From PALSA-612 sp964595575 (GTDB lineage: Bacteria; Actinomycetota; Thermoleophilia; Gaiellales; Gaiellaceae): a stretch of DNA of 27,666 bases. The notes beneath the pieces were generated by a model. The model was not told the DNA's origin, ran no database searches, and saw nothing but the letters and a program-made list of their open reading frames with translations. The stretch spans positions 1 through 27,666 of the forward strand of contig CAZQRA010000035.1 of assembly GCA_964595575.1 (NCBI GenBank), in the 5' to 3' direction. Positions within the stretch are counted from its first letter, which is position 1. Each line of letters begins with the position of its first letter. A program made the position numbers and the translations under genes. This document shows positions 13,950-21,514 of this stretch, one piece after another.

Positions 13950-14933
13950 GTGAGCCCTCGCCTGCGCATCTACCTCCTCGTCTCCCTGGCCGCCTTGGCC
14001 GCAGCCGGCGCCACCGTGGGCGCCACCCTCCTCACTGCAGAGGGGGCGGAGGCCCCTACCCCGAGCGCCCGCCCCCGGCCGGGAGCGCCTCCCCTCCTCC
14101 TCGACCTGGGCGTGCGCATGGACGCCGAGGCCCAGGCTCTTCGCCGCGCCGCTCGGCTGTACGAGCGGGGTCGAAGGGCCCAGGCAGAAAGGCTGTTCCT
14201 GCGCTACGGCTCGGACGAGGCTCGGGTGGGCGCCGCCCTCGCCGCCTGGCCGGCCGGGTTCGAGCGGCTGGCGGCCCTGGCCGAGGCCCGTCCCAAAAGC
14301 GGGGTCGTCCAGCTCCACCTCGGCCTCGCCCTGTACTGGCGCGGATTCCTGCCGGAGGCGCGGGCAGCCTGGCGACGGGCGAAGGCCGGCGCCCCTGATT
14401 CCCTGTACGCGGTGCGCGCCTCCGACCTCCTCCATCCCGAGGACCCGGTGCCCGGCCTTCCCCGGTTCATCCCCAGCTTCCCGTCTCCCCCCGAGCTCGC
14501 GAGCCTGTCCCCGCCGGAGCAGCTTCGCCTCCTCGCCCGCCGTGCCCGGGACGGGGGGGCGCGGGACAAGATCCTCTACGGGGTCGCCCTCCAGCGCTTG
14601 GGCCGTCCCCTCTCCGCCCGGCGGGAGCTCGAGGCTGCAGCCGCCCTCGCCCCCGAGGACGCGGAGGCCCAGACCGCCGCCGCCGTAGCCCTGTTCGACA
14701 AGGATCGACCGGAGCGGGCCTTCGCCCGCTTGGGGTCCCTCAGCCGAGCCTTCCCCAGGGCGGCGACGGTGCGCTTCCACCTGGGGCTGCTTCTCCTCTG
14801 GCTGGGGCAGGTAGACGAGGCGCGGCGCCAGCTCCGCCTGGCTCAGGCGGCCGAGCCGAGGTCCTTCCTGGCTCGCGAGGCGCGTCGGTTCCTCGAGCAG
14901 CTCCGGGGCGTAGGACAGAAGCCGAGGCGCTAG
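13950..14933 (+). CDS. Membrane-anchored TPR-repeat protein of unknown function
   Basis: The 327-residue product has a single N-terminal membrane anchor or uncleaved signal (about residues 6-30, LRIYLLVSLAALAAAGATVG). A proline-rich linker leads to an Ala/Leu/Arg-rich helical solenoid. TPR-like units are visible around 65-90 (AARLYERGRRAQAERLFL), 122-150 (HLGLALYWRGFLPEARAAWR), 205-235 (GVALQRLGRPLSARRELEAA) and 275-305 (HLGLLLLWLGQVDEARRQLR). Such repeats hold protein partners; no enzyme domain is visible. Its TAG stop overlaps the -10-like box of the M20 gene downstream, so the two may be transcribed separately though only 13 nt apart. The role is not known. Confidence 0.75.
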   Translation: MSPRLRIYLLVSLAALAAAGATVGATLLTAEGAEAPTPSARPRPGAPPLLLDLGVRMDAEAQALRRAARLYERGRRAQAERLFLRYGSDEARVGAALAAWPAGFERLAALAEARPKSGVVQLHLGLALYWRGFLPEARAAWRRAKAGAPDSLYAVRASDLLHPEDPVPGLPRFIPSFPSPPELASLSPPEQLRLLARRARDGGARDKILYGVALQRLGRPLSARRELEAAAALAPEDAEAQTAAAVALFDKDRPERAFARLGSLSRAFPRAATVRFHLGLLLLWLGQVDEARRQLRLAQAAEPRSFLAREARRFLEQLRGVGQKPRR

Positions 14934-14936
14934 GCT
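14931..14936 (+). promoter_or_regulatory. -10-like TAGGCT before the M20 peptidase gene
   Basis: TAGGCT, sharing its first three bases with the TPR gene's stop codon, lies 10 nt before the GTG start of the M20 peptidase gene. There is no Shine-Dalgarno. It fits the leaderless pattern. Confidence 0.3.
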
Positions 14937-14946
14937 TGGCCCGGCC

Positions 14947-16293
14947 GTGAGCGCTGCCGACGCCGACCTCGCCCTGTGGCTGAAGGAGCTGGAGGCATTC
15001 CTCCGCATCCCCTCGATCAGCGCCGACCCCGCCCACGCCGCCGACGTCCGTCGAGCGGCGGAGTGGGTGAGGGACTTCGTGGTCGCGGCCGGCGGCAGGG
15101 CAGAGCTCGAGGAGCGGCAGGGAAGGCCCCTGGTCGTGGGCGAGATCCCCGCCTCGACCCAGGCCGACCTCGCCCCCACCGTCCTCCTCTACGGCCACGT
15201 GGACGTCCAGCCCCCCGATCCGCTCGACCGCTGGCAGACGCCCCCGTTCGAGCCCACGGTCAGGGACGGCTACCTCTACGCCCGGGGGGTCGCAGACGAC
15301 AAGGGCCAGCTCTACCTCCTCCTCAGGGCTGCCGCCGACTTGGCCGCCGCCGGTGAGCTTCCGGTGAACGTGCGCGTGGCCTGCGACGGCGAGGAGGAGA
15401 TCGGCGGCCACTCGATCGTGGACTTCCTCGCCGCCGACCCGCGGGGAGCGGACGCCGCCCTCGTCTACGACGGGATCATGGCCCGCCCCGATCTCCCCGT
15501 GTTCGACGTCGCCACTCGGGGTCTTGTCTACTTCCACCTGCGCGTCCGCACCGGCCGGCGCGACCTGCACTCGGGGATGTATGGGGGAGCCGCCCTCAAC
15601 GCCGCCCACGCCCTGGTACGGACGCTGGCAGCCCTCCTTCCCGCCGACGGACGTCTGCCCCAGCCGCTGCGGGAAGGCCTCGTCCCCCCGGGGGCCGAGG
15701 AGATCGCCGCCTGGCGGTCCCTCCCCTCGGGAGAGGAGGCGCTGGCGGCCGAGGGCGCCCGCCCGGCCGACGAGCGGGCGGCGGAGGAGTTCTACCTCCG
15801 CACCACCGCCGAGCCGTCGCTGGACGTGCACGGCTTGGCCGGTGGCTCGCCGCGCCTGATTAAGACCGTGATCCCGGTCGAGGCCGAGGCCAACCTCTCC
15901 CTGCGCCTCGCTCCCGGCCAGCGCCCGGGCGAGATCGGGGCGGTCCTCGAGCGGCTCCTCCGGGAGGCGGCTCCCCCCGGGGCGGAGGTGGAGACGACCC
16001 TCCTCTCCAGCGCCGAGCCGGCCCTGATCGACCCCGGTAGCCCGGCGATCAGGCTGGCGCGAGAGGCCGTCGCGGAGGCGGTGGGGGTGGAGCCGGCGTT
16101 GGCGCGGGTGGGCGGATCGCTGCCGGTGATGGCGGCCCTGGCCCGCCGGGGCATCCCCACCGTGCTCACCGGCTTTGCCCTGCCCGACTGCAACGCCCAC
16201 GCCCCCAACGAGCGCCTTCCCCTCTCCCACCTGGTCTTGGGGGCGGAGGCCGCCCGGCGGGTGTTGCGGGCCTGGGGAGCCCTCCGCTCCTAG
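14947..16293 (+). CDS. M20-family zinc dipeptidase/deacylase
   Basis: The 448-residue product is an M20/M28-superfamily cytosolic hydrolase of the dipeptidase/carboxypeptidase branch, cutting peptides or N-acyl amino acids. Zinc-site motifs are all present: LYGHVDVQP (His84, Asp86), YARGVADDKG (Asp117/118), CDGEEEIGG with the general base Glu149 and ligand Glu150, and the late CNAHAPNE. The lid or dimerisation domain between about 190 and 330 contains RRDLHSGMYGG and LIKTVIPVEAEANLSLR. The length is typical. It ends 1 nt from the stop of the convergent HxlR gene. Substrate is unknown. Confidence 0.9.
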   Translation: MSAADADLALWLKELEAFLRIPSISADPAHAADVRRAAEWVRDFVVAAGGRAELEERQGRPLVVGEIPASTQADLAPTVLLYGHVDVQPPDPLDRWQTPPFEPTVRDGYLYARGVADDKGQLYLLLRAAADLAAAGELPVNVRVACDGEEEIGGHSIVDFLAADPRGADAALVYDGIMARPDLPVFDVATRGLVYFHLRVRTGRRDLHSGMYGGAALNAAHALVRTLAALLPADGRLPQPLREGLVPPGAEEIAAWRSLPSGEEALAAEGARPADERAAEEFYLRTTAEPSLDVHGLAGGSPRLIKTVIPVEAEANLSLRLAPGQRPGEIGAVLERLLREAAPPGAEVETTLLSSAEPALIDPGSPAIRLAREAVAEAVGVEPALARVGGSLPVMAALARRGIPTVLTGFALPDCNAHAPNERLPLSHLVLGAEAARRVLRAWGALRS

Positions 16294-16294
16294 C

Positions 16295-16657
16295 TCAGCT
16301 GGAGGAGGGCTCGTCCGGCGAGTGGTCGTGCTCGGGCACGAGCCAGGCGTGCCCGAACCGACGCATCTCGTTGATGATGGGCAGGAGCGCCTGGCCCTTG
16401 GCGGTGAGCTCGTACTCGACCCGGGGCGGGGCCTCGGCGTAGCTTCGGCGCACGACCAGGCCCTCGTGCTCGAGGCTGCGGAGCCGCTCGGCCAGGGTGC
16501 GGGGACTGATCCCCGGGCACGCGTGCTCGATCTCGGAGAACCGGCGCGGTCCCTCGGAGAGGTCGTGCACGATCAAGGCCGTCCACTTGGCGCCGATGAT
16601 CTCTGCGCTACAGGCGACGGCGCAGGTCTCGTCGTGCACCTCCTTCATGGTGCGCAT
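16295..16657 (-). CDS. HxlR-family winged-helix transcriptional regulator
   Basis: The 120-residue product is a DNA-binding regulator; many HxlR proteins sense redox or electrophile stress through an N-terminal cysteine. Visible are Cys12 and Cys16 in ETCAVACSAEIIGAKWTA, the recognition region RRFSEIEHACPGISPRTLAE followed by RLRSLEHEGLVVRRSY, and the wing PPRVEYELTAKGQALLP. The start is placed at ATG 16657 rather than GTG 16663, because the -10-like TACAAT leaves 10 nt to the ATG but only 4 to the GTG. It diverges from the PHP-domain gene with a 36-nt gap, so it may regulate that gene and itself. The signal is unknown. Confidence 0.88.
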   Translation of the reverse strand: MRTMKEVHDETCAVACSAEIIGAKWTALIVHDLSEGPRRFSEIEHACPGISPRTLAERLRSLEHEGLVVRRSYAEAPPRVEYELTAKGQALLPIINEMRRFGHAWLVPEHDHSPDEPSSS

Positions 16658-16667
16658 CGTCACCTCG

Positions 16668-16673
16668 ATTGTA
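16668..16673 (-). promoter_or_regulatory. -10-like TACAAT of the HxlR gene
   Basis: On the minus strand TACAAT, a five-of-six match to consensus, lies 10 nt before the HxlR ATG. The predicted leader is only a few nt. No clear -35 is present. Confidence 0.4.
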
Positions 16674-16678
16674 GACGG

Positions 16679-16684
16679 TACGGT
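16679..16684 (+). promoter_or_regulatory. -10-like TACGGT of the PHP-domain gene
   Basis: TACGGT lies 9 nt before the ATG of the PHP gene, with no Shine-Dalgarno. It is 5 nt from the oppositely directed HxlR -10 box, so the two promoters must overlap and probably exclude each other. Confidence 0.3.
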
Positions 16685-16693
16685 TGACCCCTC

Positions 16694-17443
16694 ATGGCCA
16701 TGATCGACCTCCACACCCACATCCTCCCCGGGGTCGACGACGGCGCCGGCACCTGGGAGGAGAGCCTGGAGCTGGCTCGCGCCCTGGCCGACCAGGGCGT
16801 GCTCCTGGCCGCCGCGACTCCTCACGTGCGCGACGACTACCCCACCCCGGCCGAGACCATGGAGGAGCTCGTGGTTCAGCTGCGGCTGGCCCTGGAGCGA
16901 GAGCGCATCGACCTCCGCCTCCGCGGCGGCGGGGAGATCGCGCTCGACCGGCTCGACCAGCTCCAGGCCGACGAGCTTCGCCGGTTCGGCCTGGCTGGGA
17001 ACCCCGCCTACCTGCTGCTCGAGTTCCCCTACGCCGGGTGGCCGCTCGCCCTGCCCGAGGCCGTCTCCCGCCTGCTCGGGCAGGGGATCACCCCGGTGCT
17101 GGCCCACCCCGAGCGAAACCCCGTCGTCCAGGACGACCCCGGCCTCCTGCGCCCGGTGGTCGCCGCGGGAGCCCTGGTGCAGCTGACCGCAGCCTCGCTG
17201 GAGGGGAAGCTGGGTCGCGGCCCCCGACAGGCCGGCCTCGCCCTCCTTCGGCTGGGCCTCGCCCACATGGTGGCCAGCGACGCCCACCGGCCCGGGCTCC
17301 GCGCCGGCGGCCTGGGGGAGTGCGCCCAAGCGGTGGGAGACCCCCAGCTCGCCGACTGGCTCACCTACGGCGTTCCCCGGGCCATCGTCACCGGCTCCCC
17401 CCTGCCTGCTCGGCCGGCCGGCCCGCGGGCCCTTCGGCTCTGA
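16694..17443 (+). CDS. PHP-domain phosphoesterase (CpsB/YwqE-type tyrosine phosphatase family)
   Basis: The 249-residue product is a PHP-domain metal-dependent phosphoesterase. The nearest described members, CpsB and YwqE, dephosphorylate tyrosine kinases controlling exopolysaccharide synthesis. Family motifs in order: MIDLHTHILPGVDDG (3-17), AATPHVRDDYPTP, GGEIALD, LLLEFPYAGWP, VLAHPERNPV and MVASDAHRPG, which supply the metal-binding His, Asp and Glu residues. No polysaccharide genes or tyrosine kinase are nearby, so the substrate remains open. It is divergent from the HxlR gene and ends 6 nt before the convergent amidohydrolase's stop. Confidence 0.85.
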   Translation: MAMIDLHTHILPGVDDGAGTWEESLELARALADQGVLLAAATPHVRDDYPTPAETMEELVVQLRLALERERIDLRLRGGGEIALDRLDQLQADELRRFGLAGNPAYLLLEFPYAGWPLALPEAVSRLLGQGITPVLAHPERNPVVQDDPGLLRPVVAAGALVQLTAASLEGKLGRGPRQAGLALLRLGLAHMVASDAHRPGLRAGGLGECAQAVGDPQLADWLTYGVPRAIVTGSPLPARPAGPRALRL

Positions 17444-17449
17444 TCGTGG

Positions 17450-18997
17450 TCAGTCCCAGGGAGGGGGGTTGAAGACCCAGCGGCCGCCGACCATGGTGGC
17501 CACCACCTCGATCTCCGCCAGCTCCTCGAGGGGGCAGGACAGGGGGTCGCGGTCGAGCACGACCAGGTCGGCCAGGTAGCCGGGAAGGAGCTTTCCCCGC
17601 CTGCGCTCGTCCCCGCTGAGCCAGGCAGGGGCGACGGTGGCGGCATAGAGCGCCTGCTCGACGGTGAGGGCCTGCTCCGGGCGCCAGGGCGGTCGCTCGT
17701 CCAGGGTACGCAGCACGGCCGCCCGCAGCCCGGCCAGGGGGTCGAGCTCCTCGACGGGAGCGTCGGAGCCGTTGGCGACGAGGGCTCCTGACTCGACCAG
17801 CGCCCGGTAGGCGTACGCTCCCTCCAGGCGACCGGCCCAGAGTCGCTCGGCCAGGTCCTGGTCGGAGGGGGCGTGGCTGAACTGGACGGAGGCGGCGATA
17901 CCCAGGGCGGCGAAGCGGGGAATGTCCTCCGGGGCCAAGCACTGGGCGTGCTCGATCCGCTGGCGCAGCCCCTGGGGCCGCCAGGCCTCCTGCGTCCGCT
18001 CGAAGGCGTCGAGGGCGTCGCGGTTGGCCTGGTCGCCGATGGCGTGTACCGCCACCGGCCAGCCGACGGACGCTGCCCTCCGCACGATCTCCTCCAGCTC
18101 CGCCCGGCTCGTGATCTCCACGCCGGAGCCGTCGAGCATGCGGGCGGTCCCGGAACCGAGCGTTCCGTCCATGAACACCTTGAGGTAGCCCAGGCGGAGG
18201 TGCCCGTCGCCCAGGCCGGGGCGCAGGCCGAGGCGGGCGATGGAGTCGAGCTGCTCGTGGGGAAGGGACTGCCACACCCGCAGGGTGAGGGCTCCCTGCT
18301 CGTGGAGGCGCTGGAAGCGGGCCAAGGCTCCCAGGGAGCCGTCCTTATCGTGGATGGCGGTGAGGCCGCGGGCGGCGGCCACCTTGAGGGCGGCCCGGAG
18401 GGCCTCCTCCCACTCCTGCTCGCTGACCGAGGCTAGGACGTGGCGCTGCCAGAAGCGCCAGGCCGCCTGCTCGCGCAGGATGCCGGTCGGCTCCCCTCGC
18501 TCGTCTCGCTCTACCAGGCCCCCTGGGCAGTCGAGGTCCCCTTGGGCAACGGCGAGCGCGGCCGAGCTCACCCACAGCGAGTGGCCGTCGTGGGCCATGA
18601 GGGCGACGGGCCTGGCGCCGCAGGCGGCGTCCAGCGCCTCCTTGGTGGGCTCGACCGGGGGCCTCCAGTCCCCTGCGCGCCAGCCTCGTCCCCGCACCCA
18701 GCGGTCAGGAGGGGCTGCTCGCGCCGCCTCCGCCACCCGGGCAACCGCCTCCTGGAGGCTCTGCGTCCCCTCAAGTCGCACCTGGCGCTGGACCAAGGCC
18801 CACTGGAGGAAGTGGACGTGGGCGTCGGCAAAGCCGGGAAGGACGCAGCGGCCGCCGAGGTTCACCACCTCGGGGGAGGGGAGCGCTGCCTCGTGCGGCC
18901 CTACTCCGCCCGCGATGCGCTCGCCGGCGATGGCAAGCCCCCGGGCCAGGGGGAGGGAGGGCTCCATGGTGCGGATGACGCCGTTCTCGAGGATCAC
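17450..18997 (-). CDS. Amidohydrolase family protein (YtcJ/LAF3-like)
   Basis: The 515-residue product is a metal-dependent amidohydrolase of the YtcJ-like group, often annotated as exoenzyme regulatory or N-substituted formamide deformylase-like. The N-terminal beta domain (ILENGVIRTMEP) leads to the metal motif LPGFADAHVHF (about 53-63). LKVFMDGTLGSGTARM, AVHAIGDQANRDAL, QRIEHAQCLAPEDI and the late Asp in VANGSDAPVEELDPLAGL follow, then the closing beta domain GYLADLVVLDRDPL. The GTG start directly precedes the first beta strand; AAGGATG about 10 nt upstream is a weak Shine-Dalgarno. The length is typical for the group. Actual substrate is not predictable. Confidence 0.88.
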   Translation of the reverse strand: MILENGVIRTMEPSLPLARGLAIAGERIAGGVGPHEAALPSPEVVNLGGRCVLPGFADAHVHFLQWALVQRQVRLEGTQSLQEAVARVAEAARAAPPDRWVRGRGWRAGDWRPPVEPTKEALDAACGARPVALMAHDGHSLWVSSAALAVAQGDLDCPGGLVERDERGEPTGILREQAAWRFWQRHVLASVSEQEWEEALRAALKVAAARGLTAIHDKDGSLGALARFQRLHEQGALTLRVWQSLPHEQLDSIARLGLRPGLGDGHLRLGYLKVFMDGTLGSGTARMLDGSGVEITSRAELEEIVRRAASVGWPVAVHAIGDQANRDALDAFERTQEAWRPQGLRQRIEHAQCLAPEDIPRFAALGIAASVQFSHAPSDQDLAERLWAGRLEGAYAYRALVESGALVANGSDAPVEELDPLAGLRAAVLRTLDERPPWRPEQALTVEQALYAATVAPAWLSGDERRRGKLLPGYLADLVVLDRDPLSCPLEELAEIEVVATMVGGRWVFNPPPWD

Positions 18998-19143
18998 GCG
19001 CTCACATCCTTGCCCAGGGATGCCTGCGCGCGGGCGAACGGGGGCGGCGGCAGGCGCCGACGCTCGAGCGCCGGGCCGAGGCTTCCCCCCTGCCTTCCGG
19101 GGGGCGGACGATCCACGCCGGCGGCATCCACGGCGACGGAGAC

Positions 19144-19149
19144 TAGACT
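19144..19149 (+). promoter_or_regulatory. -10-like TAGACT, leaderless start of the acyl-CoA dehydrogenase gene
   Basis: TAGACT lies exactly 6 nt before the GTG start, which would make the G of GTG the first transcribed base. The 158-nt gap upstream (18998-19155) to the divergent amidohydrolase shows nothing else I can name. Confidence 0.4.
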
Positions 19150-19155
19150 GCGGCC

Positions 19156-20337
19156 GTGGCCTACGACCTTCTGAGCCCGGAGGAGCGGGAGCTGCGCGAC
19201 CTCGTCCGCGAGCTGACGAGGGAGCGGATCGCTCCTCGGGCGGCCGAGATCGACAAGCGGGCCGAGTTTCCCTGGGACGTGGTCGAGGCCTTCCGGGAGC
19301 ACGACGTCTTCGGCTTGTGCGTCCCCGAGGAGTACGGGGGGACGGGGACGGGGGCGCTGATGCTGCTCGTGGCCGTGGAGGAGATCTCCAAGGCCTGCGC
19401 CACGAGCGGGCTCATCTTGGCGGTCCAGGAGCTGGGCGCTCTCGGCCTCAAGCTGGCAGGGACGGAGGAGCAGAGGCGGCGCTACCTGCCTAGGCTGGCA
19501 AGCGGGGAGTGGCTCGGCGCCTACGCCCTCACCGAGCCCGGATCCGGCTCCGACGCGGCCGCCATGCGCACCACCGCCCGCCGACAGGGAGACGAGTACG
19601 TCTTGAGCGGCTCCAAGCGCTTCATCACCAACGCCGGCGTCGCCCACCTGTACACGGTCTTCGCCAAGACCGACCCCGAGGCGGGCCACGCCGGCATCTC
19701 CGCCTTCCTGGTCGAGGCGGACGCGCCAGGGTTCGAGGTGGGGAGGATCGAGCCCAAGATGGGCATCAAGGGCTCGACCACGGGCGAGATCTTCCTCAGC
19801 GACTGTCGGGTGCCGGCGGGGAACTTGCTGGGCGAGGAGGGAGAAGGGTTCAAGCTGGCCATGCGCATCCTCGATCGCTCCCGGCCCGGGGTCGCTGCCC
19901 AGGCTCTGGGCATCGCTCAAGGGGCGACCGACTACGCCCTCGAGTACGCCAAGACCCGGGAGGCGTTCGGCAAGCCTATCGCCGAGCACCAGCTGGTGGC
20001 GGCCATGCTGGCCGACATGGAGACGCGCTGCCAGGCGGCGCGGGGCCTCCTCTACACCGTGGGCCGCATGATCGACCAGGGCGTGGACGGCCCGGAGCTG
20101 ACCAAGGCCTCGGCCATGGCCAAGCTCTTCTGCACCGATACGGCCATGGCTGTGACCACGGACGCCGTCCAGGTGTTGGGAGGCTACGGGTACATGCAGG
20201 AGTACCCGGTGGAGAGGATGATGCGGGACGCCAAGATCACCCAGATCTACGAGGGGACGAACCAGATCCAGCGTCTCGTCATCGCCCGCGAGATGCTGCG
20301 CGAGGAGCGCGCCTTCCTGCTCGCCGGCGTCGGCTAG
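19156..20337 (+). CDS. Acyl-CoA dehydrogenase
   Basis: This FAD enzyme introduces the alpha-beta double bond into acyl-CoA in fatty-acid or branched-chain amino-acid breakdown, passing electrons to ETF. The 393-residue product is full length. The N-terminal helical domain opens LLSPEERELRDLVREL. The middle domain has the flavin and substrate motif GAYALTEPGSGSDAAAM and MGIKGSTTGEIFLSDCRVP. The C-terminal domain has QVLGGYGYMQEYPVERMMRD and IYEGTNQIQRLVIAREM, where Glu366 is at the catalytic-base position of short-, medium- and short/branched-chain enzymes. No partner beta-oxidation gene is adjacent. Chain length is unknown. Confidence 0.95.
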   Translation: MAYDLLSPEERELRDLVRELTRERIAPRAAEIDKRAEFPWDVVEAFREHDVFGLCVPEEYGGTGTGALMLLVAVEEISKACATSGLILAVQELGALGLKLAGTEEQRRRYLPRLASGEWLGAYALTEPGSGSDAAAMRTTARRQGDEYVLSGSKRFITNAGVAHLYTVFAKTDPEAGHAGISAFLVEADAPGFEVGRIEPKMGIKGSTTGEIFLSDCRVPAGNLLGEEGEGFKLAMRILDRSRPGVAAQALGIAQGATDYALEYAKTREAFGKPIAEHQLVAAMLADMETRCQAARGLLYTVGRMIDQGVDGPELTKASAMAKLFCTDTAMAVTTDAVQVLGGYGYMQEYPVERMMRDAKITQIYEGTNQIQRLVIAREMLREERAFLLAGVG

Positions 20338-20349
20338 AGGCGCCCCCTA

Positions 20350-20388
20350 GCCTTCTTGCCGCGCTCCCTCGTCCGGGGGAGCGAAGGC
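20350..20388 (+). terminator. Two-step hairpin after the acyl-CoA dehydrogenase gene
   Basis: CGCTCCC (20362-20368) pairs with GGGAGCG (20377-20383) around 8 nt. Outside this, GCCTTC (20350-20355) pairs with GAAGGC (20383-20388), sharing one base, with a bulge on the 5' side. The structure starts 13 nt after the stop and has no T tract, consistent with a GC-rich intrinsic terminator. Confidence 0.5.
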
Positions 20389-20414
20389 CCAGGCGCGCGT
20401 TCGATACCAGCGCC

Positions 20415-20861
20415 ATGCGCACCAGCCTCATCACCGTGGCCGCATGCGTGGTCCTCGCGGCGCCGGCGGCGACGGCGGCGGCTCCGGCGCCGGTGGCGAA
20501 GCTGGTGGTCATCGGCTTCTCCGGCCAGAAGGTCGATCCGCGCACGCCTCCCGACGATCTCGTCCGCTCTGGAGGCACCTACGAGAGCTGCGAGATGGCG
20601 AGACTAGCAGAGCTGTACGTCTACGTCCGCTTCAGCGGCATGACGCCCGGCCGCCTCAGCTCGGTCTCCTGGTGGCTGAACGGACAGCGAGTCTTCGTCG
20701 ACCGCTTCCCTTGGGATCTCGGCCGGCGTGGAGCCGCGTACTTCTACGTCAATGCCCGTTCCGGCGGGACTCTCCCGGACGGCCGCTACACGGTCGAGGT
20801 TCGCAGCGGAGGCAAGCTCCTCGCCCGCGGTACCGTCACCCGTGTGACCACCTACTGCTGA
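20415..20861 (+). CDS. Exported protein of unknown function
   Basis: The 148-residue product begins with a clear signal peptide (MRTSLITVAACVVLAAPAA to about residue 23, AxA-type end). The mature part alternates polar and hydrophobic residues like a beta-sandwich, with LYVYVRFSGMTPGRLSSVSW, LNGQRVFVDRFPWDL and GTLPDGRYTVEVRSGGKLL. The last pattern, D-G-x-Y-x-V-x-V, is common in Ig-like or adhesion domains. There are three cysteines, one being the last residue. No family recognised. The start is chosen at ATG 20415 because the signal peptide begins there; the frame is open upstream but antisense-like. First of three neighbouring exported proteins. Confidence 0.65.
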   Translation: MRTSLITVAACVVLAAPAATAAAPAPVAKLVVIGFSGQKVDPRTPPDDLVRSGGTYESCEMARLAELYVYVRFSGMTPGRLSSVSWWLNGQRVFVDRFPWDLGRRGAAYFYVNARSGGTLPDGRYTVEVRSGGKLLARGTVTRVTTYC

Positions 20862-20891
20862 GCGACGGCTCCATGACGCCCTGCCACGGCT

Positions 20892-20907
20892 CCCCGCGTT
20901 GGCGGGG
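20892..20907 (+). terminator. Short GC hairpin after the exported protein gene
   Basis: CCCCGC (20892-20897) and GCGGGG (20902-20907) form a perfect 6-bp stem with a GTTG tetraloop, 30 nt after the stop of the exported protein gene and 85 nt before the next start. No T tract follows. It may be a terminator or part of a longer folded leader. Confidence 0.35.
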
Positions 20908-20992
20908 CGTCGCATCTGCGCGCCGGGAAGGCGGCGAGAAACCCTGAAACGGGGGATCGGACCCGTGGCGGCGGTCTCCGAGCACTCTGCCC

Positions 20993-21511
20993 ATGCGACG
21001 CGCACTTGCAGTTGCGGGCCTGGCCGCCTCGCTGGCGATCACCGGCGTGGCGGGAGCGGGCACGAGCGGCCTCATCATCATCATCGGCAACCCGCCGCCG
21101 GACATCCGTCCGCCGAAGCCGCGCTCCACGCCCGGCATGAGGATGGTGCTGGCGAAGAGGCGCGTGCGAGCGGGGGAGAGCTTCGCGGCCGCCGCAGGCT
21201 ACTTCGCCCCCGGCGAGTACGTCACCGTCTGGGACTTCTATGCCCGCAATCGCAAGGTCGGCTGGCTCAACGGCGGCAATGCCTCAAGGGGCGGCGTGCT
21301 CAGGCTGGTGCGGGACACCGTCTCCGTCACCGCTCAGGGCAGGCACCTGCTCTGCGCCAAGGGAGAGCGCACGAAGCGCGTGGCCTGCGGGGCCTACGTC
21401 GTCGTGGGAGGCGCTCTCGCGACGGGGCCAGGCTACACGCCTCCCTCCTCGGGTAGCTACCAGCCCCCCACCGTCGGTCCCGGCTACGTGCCGCCCGGCT
21501 CGAGCCCGTAA
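20993..21511 (+). CDS. Exported protein with proline-rich tail, unknown function
   Basis: The 172-residue product has a signal peptide (RRALAVAGLAASLAITGVAGA, residues 2-22). A short Gly/Ile stretch leads to a compact beta-type domain at about 50-140, with VRAGESFAAAAGYFAPGEYV and TVWDFYARNRKVGWLNGG. The tail has near-repeats PGYTPPSSGSYQPP and PGYVPPGSSP. APGEYVTVWDFY has the look of an extracellular Ig-like or transglutaminase-accessory domain, but no family is recognised. The stop is followed after only 3 nt by the next gene's GTG, so the two are probably co-transcribed. Confidence 0.65.
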   Translation: MRRALAVAGLAASLAITGVAGAGTSGLIIIIGNPPPDIRPPKPRSTPGMRMVLAKRRVRAGESFAAAAGYFAPGEYVTVWDFYARNRKVGWLNGGNASRGGVLRLVRDTVSVTAQGRHLLCAKGERTKRVACGAYVVVGGALATGPGYTPPSSGSYQPPTVGPGYVPPGSSP

Positions 21512-21514
21512 CCC

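Noticed and set aside
20391..20414. tRNA-like GTTCGATACC segment
   Set aside because: The T-loop-like string has no accompanying anticodon arm, D arm or acceptor stem; it lies just after a terminator hairpin.
20862..20992. Possible riboswitch in the leader of the second exported protein gene
   Set aside because: Only a 6-bp hairpin and some GA-rich loops are visible; no known riboswitch core sequence could be matched.
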